DNA from: Chloroflexota bacterium
GTDB lineage: Bacteria; Chloroflexota; Anaerolineae; UBA4142
DNA: 64,000 bases
Direction: 5' to 3'
Assembly (NCBI GenBank): GCA_023381515.1
Contig: JAMCQI010000099.1
Coordinates: 1 to 64,000 of the forward strand
The position numbers and the translations under genes were made by a program. A model generated the notes under the pieces. The model worked only from the letters and a program-made list of their open reading frames with translations, did not search any database and was not told the origin of the DNA. Positions 59,903 through 64,000 of the stretch are shown one piece after another; the first letter of the stretch is position 1, and each line of letters opens with the position of its first letter.

Positions 59903-61313
59903 TTGGTTGAGACCCACCGAGCAGCGCCACCCCGGCAAGCAGCATCCCCGTTATCCACCAGATTTGGCCCGCAATGTCTGGCCGCCAAAAAACGTGGTCG
60001 GTGGTCGCTTCGACGAGCAACGCGACCACGCCCGCGATCAGCCCAGCCAAAGGCCCCGCCAAGCGATGGGAAGATAAAATTCGGATCTGCCTTACGGCAA
60101 ATCGAATTACCCGTACCCATATCCAGAGAAACGCGACGAGGCCCACAAGCCCGACCTGAACGAGCAAGTTCACATAGTCATCATGCAGCTGCAAAACACC
60201 GTCTGCGCTCTGCAACCGGCCCAACCCGTCCAAATAAAAGCTCGCCCCCCATCCCGCCCCGAACAGGGGATACCGCCGAAAAGCCTCCCAGCCCGTCGCC
60301 AAATAATCGAGGCGGGCTGCATCTTCGTTCGCGTTGGGAAGTCGAGACTGCAAATAGGGCCACTGCCAATAAAGCAGACCGCCTACTACCACCAGCGCGC
60401 CGACCCAGACCGGCCAACTGGGGCGTCGCAGAACCAGAAAAACTGCCAGCCCTGCTAGGAACCCCATCCACGCGCCCCTCGATCCCGAAAGGGCCATCGC
60501 AAAGACCAAGATCGGAGCCACGAGCCCCGGAATCTGGTTCCACCCCCGCGGCTTGCCTGACAGTAGACCCAAAGCCACCAGGGCCATCGAGGACAAGTAA
60601 AAACCGAACTGGTTGATTATGCCGAAACTGCCCCCGGCCCGGTCCGCGTACGAATAGCCGCCATCAGAGAGCTCCACAGCCGAGCCTCTCTGGACCCAGC
60701 TCAGGATCGCTGTGAGCCCCACGATGCAAGCGGCGATGAGGCCGACGGCGAGCACGAATCTCCAACGCCGTTCATTCGTGACCGAGGCGGCAATCAAATA
60801 AGCCAGGCAGGGATACAGAAAATACGCCTTCAGCTGCCATAGGACGTTGATCGGTGTGACGTCCCGCACGTAGGCCATCAGCAAGGCGGGCAGCGTCAAG
60901 GCTGCGAACATGAGCCAGGGACGGTCGAGAATCAAGGAGGGCCATGTCGGTGGCTTCGACACGATTACTCCCCGCGCGACGAGTAAGAATGTCGCGGTCA
61001 GCACAAGCATCTCGAGCGCGCTGGTCCGTATGTCCCCGACATCCAATTGCATTCCGGTCTTGGAAATGAGTGCTGTCGCGACGACGACAACCATCGCAAA
61101 ACCCGCGTCCGCCCGGCTGACTACAAGCGCAAACGTGACCAGAACTGGCGCCAGCAGCAGAACGAACACTGGACTCTTGGAACCCAGCAGCGGCAGTCCC
61201 CGCGCGAACGCAATTGGCATCAGCCCGCCGATCGCCGCCGCCATCAAGCCGACCACCCCGACGGTCGCGATGACATTCCATTGAAACGAGACCCACCCTC
61301 TAGCTGCCCGCAT
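59880..61313 (-). CDS. O-antigen ligase/polymerase-like membrane protein (second)
   Basis: 477 aa, about 12 membrane segments. The Wzy_C loop has PLFGAGWGASFYLDGLGRLQSADGVLQLHDDYVNLLVQVGLVGLV, including the conserved H-x-x-Y/L. The other Wzy-like gene (46902) has only weak likeness. One may polymerise and the other ligate, or the locus may make two glycans. Confidence 0.85.
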   Translation of the reverse strand: MRAARGWVSFQWNVIATVGVVGLMAAAIGGLMPIAFARGLPLLGSKSPVFVLLLAPVLVTFALVVSRADAGFAMVVVVATALISKTGMQLDVGDIRTSALEMLVLTATFLLVARGVIVSKPPTWPSLILDRPWLMFAALTLPALLMAYVRDVTPINVLWQLKAYFLYPCLAYLIAASVTNERRWRFVLAVGLIAACIVGLTAILSWVQRGSAVELSDGGYSYADRAGGSFGIINQFGFYLSSMALVALGLLSGKPRGWNQIPGLVAPILVFAMALSGSRGAWMGFLAGLAVFLVLRRPSWPVWVGALVVVGGLLYWQWPYLQSRLPNANEDAARLDYLATGWEAFRRYPLFGAGWGASFYLDGLGRLQSADGVLQLHDDYVNLLVQVGLVGLVAFLWIWVRVIRFAVRQIRILSSHRLAGPLAGLIAGVVALLVEATTDHVFWRPDIAGQIWWITGMLLAGVALLGGSQPNEAASGS

Positions 61314-61344
61314 CGTCAGGCCCCGACCTCGGCGTTATCTCCTG

Positions 61345-62244
61345 TCATCGCAGGTGCGCCGCCCTCTCGCGCATCATCCCGCCTCGCCAGGCCACCTGCT
61401 GTGCCACGAGCACGGGGTAGGCGAGCAGCCCGTCCCCCATCCCGCCCATTCGCCTGGCATACTGGAAAGGCTCATAAAAGACAGCCGCCGCAAAATTCAG
61501 CGCCTTGGCCAGGTCAAACGCCCGTCGGACGCGATGCGGGTACACGCAGTACATATCCCCCCACTTGCGCCGGACGAGATAATACGCGCGCCCGTACATA
61601 TAGTGCTGGTTCAAAAACCCGCTCAGCGTCGCCCGGTGATGATGTACCACTTTGATCGAGGGGTCGTAAAGGATCTTGTATCCCAGCTCCTTGACACGCC
61701 AGTTATAGTCCACGTCCTCGCCGCGAAAGAGGGTCTCATCCTGCAACCCAACCCTGTCCACAACCTCCCGTTTGTAAGATATATTAACGCCAGGCAGCGT
61801 CCGGACATAGCAGGGCTCGGCCCACGACGGAAATGTTGTTAGGTCAGCTATCTTGCTGACGAGCGACGTCCTATCCGCGGCCAGCACCCTGCCGCCCACG
61901 GCTCCAGCCTCTGGGTGCTCCTGATGGGCACGCTTCATCCTGGTGACCCAATCGGGCAAGACCTCCGCATCGTCATCCGTCATCGCCACGATGTCTCCGG
62001 CGCAATGGGACAAGCCAACGTTGCGGCTGGCAGCTAGATTCTTATTTTGGGTCTTGACGAGTCTCACCTCTAGCCGCGGATTGCCCCCATACCCACACAT
62101 CACCTCGTCGGCGCGTTCATCCCCACCATTGACAACGACCACCTGATCGGGCTTGTCCTCCGTACGCTCGATCAATGCATAAAGACAGTGTGCTAAGAAT
62201 TCCGGACGGTTATAGGTGCAGACGAGAACTGACAGAGCGGCCAC
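61345..62244 (-). CDS. Glycosyltransferase family 2
   Basis: 299 aa from GTG 62244, with AGGT seven bases upstream. LSVLVCTYNRPEFLAHCLYALIERT, NKNLAASRNVGLSHCAGDIVAMTDDDAEVLPDWV (DDD metal site), LPGVNISYKREVVDRVGLQDETLFRGEDVDYNWRVKELG (ED base). Resembles rhamnosyltransferase/mycofactocin-type GT2. No membrane domain beyond a weak C-terminal helix. 14-nt gap to the multispanning gene upstream. Confidence 0.93.
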   Translation of the reverse strand: MAALSVLVCTYNRPEFLAHCLYALIERTEDKPDQVVVVNGGDERADEVMCGYGGNPRLEVRLVKTQNKNLAASRNVGLSHCAGDIVAMTDDDAEVLPDWVTRMKRAHQEHPEAGAVGGRVLAADRTSLVSKIADLTTFPSWAEPCYVRTLPGVNISYKREVVDRVGLQDETLFRGEDVDYNWRVKELGYKILYDPSIKVVHHHRATLSGFLNQHYMYGRAYYLVRRKWGDMYCVYPHRVRRAFDLAKALNFAAAVFYEPFQYARRMGGMGDGLLAYPVLVAQQVAWRGGMMRERAAHLR

Positions 62245-62258
62245 GGTATAGACCTAAG

Positions 62259-63611
62259 CTACACTTGACCAGGAGAATCGGCGGCAAGCTCTTGAAATCT
62301 AGCGAAAATGAAGAATAAGACCAGCAAGAAGAACTGGCAATAGTAATAATTCCAAATCACCGGGTTCAACAAGAGAAAAACGAGATAAACCAATGCGAAA
62401 CGACGAATGACCACCGACGCTGATCGGGTTCTTCCGAAGTAAGAAAACGCATAGAGTGAACCCATTAAAACAACTTGAATGGGTTGCAAAGTATACTCGA
62501 CATCAGCCAGAAAAAACGGCGGCGCAACCGAAATGGCATTTGCTTGCGCACGATCAGCAGCCCACCGATCCAAGGGAAAACGTTGATTAAATATGAACGT
62601 CCAATCCACAAACGCTCTGGCATCCCAAAACACAAATGGCAAAACGAATAGCCCACCAAGAAGCAGAGTCAAAAGGAACCATCGAATTCCCCCCGTGAAC
62701 CTCGCCCGAAACTCGATCCAAGCCAACGGTATCAAAATCAGCGAGGTTTGACGGGCCGCTACAGACAAGCCTAAACCCAACGCAGAACACGCACTCGACG
62801 CCGACAACAGACCCACCGCAAAAATCCCGACATATATCCAGTCCGGCAGCACCTGATCTTCCACGGCCTCATGAATCACGCCAGGGTTACACAACAAAAC
62901 GAGACAACCGGCTATTGCTAGAAGATACAAGTCCCGCGACTGGGCTTTTAGGTGACGGTGCGTCGTGACAAACAACCCCCCTCCCAACAATAACAAGAGC
63001 GCAATGTTCAGAACCCGAGGATCAAGCCGAAGCATTTCAACGACGGCGTACGGCAGCCAAAGAGCCGGAAAGTAATTCAACCCAGCCGCTGTATACGGGT
63101 TCTTCCCAAGGAACAAAGCCTGATTCGCCGCTTGCACCCAATGCAACATCGCAGGGACACTTGAATATGGAATTGCATAAAGGTCGGAAACCGCAATCCA
63201 ACCCACCAGGCTCAAAACTAGAACTCCCGCCAACAGGTCCTTCTCAGTCCACCAACAAACGCACGCTAGTCCCGCAACTACTAATCCAATAGAGAAATTT
63301 AACGGGTCGGCAAACAGCGGAGCGCTCGTACCTAAACGATACTCCACGAGATAGATTATCAGTACACCGACCAAGATACCGAATGATAAATATGGAGGCC
63401 GTTTCCATCGCTTCAGGTATCGGCCGTCAGTCAAGTACAAAGTCAACATTGCGAGGATTACGAATACACCTGTCCCAACTAAAGCCGGCGTATCCGGCAT
63501 GATTCGTCGTCCCATTGCCAGCCAGAAGCCGTTGAAAGTCCATGTTAAAGTCAAAGCGAAAAACGATCCAATCAAAATCAACGCATAAAGCGAATTTGCT
63601 CGTTTGATCAC
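62259..63611 (-). CDS. Multispanning GT-C-like (GT87/DUF2029-type) membrane protein
   Basis: 450 aa with about 11-12 membrane segments. FLGKNPYTAAGLNYFPALWLPYAVVEMLRL resembles the first conserved loop of GT87 polyprenyl-phosphomannose-dependent mannosyltransferases, with GLGLSVAARQTSLILIPLAWIEF and PFVFWDARAFVDW later. It probably uses a polyprenyl-linked sugar on the outer face. GTG 63611 is the start. Its DNA is visibly richer in A/T than its neighbours, suggesting separate acquisition. Confidence 0.7.
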   Translation of the reverse strand: MIKRANSLYALILIGSFFALTLTWTFNGFWLAMGRRIMPDTPALVGTGVFVILAMLTLYLTDGRYLKRWKRPPYLSFGILVGVLIIYLVEYRLGTSAPLFADPLNFSIGLVVAGLACVCWWTEKDLLAGVLVLSLVGWIAVSDLYAIPYSSVPAMLHWVQAANQALFLGKNPYTAAGLNYFPALWLPYAVVEMLRLDPRVLNIALLLLLGGGLFVTTHRHLKAQSRDLYLLAIAGCLVLLCNPGVIHEAVEDQVLPDWIYVGIFAVGLLSASSACSALGLGLSVAARQTSLILIPLAWIEFRARFTGGIRWFLLTLLLGGLFVLPFVFWDARAFVDWTFIFNQRFPLDRWAADRAQANAISVAPPFFLADVEYTLQPIQVVLMGSLYAFSYFGRTRSASVVIRRFALVYLVFLLLNPVIWNYYYCQFFLLVLFFIFARFQELAADSPGQV

Positions 63612-63667
63612 GTCTCAACCCCACACGCCCCTGCTAGCCCACCCACCCTGACGACACGTCGATCCAA

Positions 63668-64000
63668 TCACCCTCCCCGTACCATCTGCCAGCAAAGCCC
63701 GTGCAAGTTTTCGCCGATTCGGTCCCAGGAGTACCTCTCTGTGACCACGCGCCGCCCCCCTTCCCCAAGCTCGCACCGTAGCGCGCCATCGCTTGCTAAC
63801 TGCAAGATAGAATCCGCAATTCCACCGGGCTCACTGATGTCAACGATCCGTCCGCAGCGAGGGCCTACAGCCTCGCCGAACCCACCGGTGTTCGAAACCA
63901 CCACCGGCAACTCCGAGGCCATTGCCTCCAGGCAGGCGATCGACCCCGCCTCCGAATCCGGCAGCATCACAAAGATATCCGCGGCATTGTAGTAAGACGG
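63668..64000 (-). CDS. Glycosyltransferase family 4, C-terminal part (cut by window edge)
   Basis: About 110 residues of the donor-binding half: YYNAADIFVMLPDSEAGSIACLEAMASELPVVVSNTGGFGEAV, with E-A-G...E replacing the usual E-x7-E layout acceptably, then RIVDISEPGGIADSILQL and ERYSWDRIGENL. The frame is open to the right edge, so the N-terminus is outside. Same strand and spacing as the rest of the polysaccharide locus, which evidently continues. Confidence 0.88.
   Translation of the reverse strand, partial: PSYYNAADIFVMLPDSEAGSIACLEAMASELPVVVSNTGGFGEAVGPRCGRIVDISEPGGIADSILQLASDGALRCELGEGGRRVVTERYSWDRIGENLHGLCWQMVRGG

Overview
The window is a GC-rich bacterial chromosome segment, most likely from Chloroflexota (an Anaerolineae-like lineage). 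This is an inference from gene content: Thr/Pro-rich 'TPTPT' linkers on secreted proteins, DUF4012 proteins, TolB/PD40 beta-propeller proteins, and a mixture of housekeeping genes with a very large exopolysaccharide locus. No rRNA, tRNA or CRISPR array was seen. Both window edges cut genes (a BtrH/DUF4872-like protein at the left, a GT4 glycosyltransferase at the right).

Positions 1-26,600 are mostly ordinary chromosome: a class A penicillin-binding protein with an Ig-like domain and a Thr/Pro tail; a tightly overlapped operon (divergent TyrA-like dehydrogenase, GT4 glycosyltransferase, glycerate 2-kinase); a PD40 lipoprotein; a site-2 protease; an ATP-grasp ligase with a GNAT acetyltransferase; a Tat-exported helical protein of unknown role; an aminotransferase/SDR/DUF1330 operon; an Erf/Sak-like annealing protein without phage neighbours; an MNT/HEPN toxin-antitoxin pair whose HEPN gene is frameshifted; miaA; an LLM oxidoreductase/YraN/debranching-enzyme/alcohol-dehydrogenase run; and a membrane diguanylate cyclase. 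The gaps carry several GC-rich palindromes and dispersed-repeat remnants.

Positions 26,975-28,883 are an insertion sequence with about 55-bp imperfect terminal inverted repeats. Its transposase is interrupted by one in-frame amber codon.

Positions 28,880-33,600 (minus strand) are the most interesting part. They form a compact, overlapping gene set that looks like a ribosomally synthesised, post-translationally modified peptide (RiPP) pathway: an HPr-kinase-like protein, a radical SAM/SPASM enzyme, a 66-residue Cys/Gly/Asn-rich candidate precursor, a PqqD-like recognition protein, an S24/S26-type peptidase and a second radical SAM/SPASM enzyme. The IS element sits exactly between the last stop codon and a minus-strand terminator that probably once ended this operon.

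Positions 33,695-64,000 (minus strand) are a continuous surface-polysaccharide locus. It has glycosyltransferases (GT2, GT4, GT39-like, multispanning), two O-antigen-ligase/Wzy-like proteins, nucleotide-sugar genes (LegB-like dehydratase, nucleotidyltransferase, DegT aminotransferase), a phosphoglycosyl transferase with permuted domain order and a Wzz/BY-kinase. Downstream lies an unusual block: two DUF4012 proteins, two DNRLRE-PD40 proteins, a double six-bladed PD40 protein and a ParA-TPR-transmembrane fusion. Most junctions overlap by 1-20 nt, indicating long operons.
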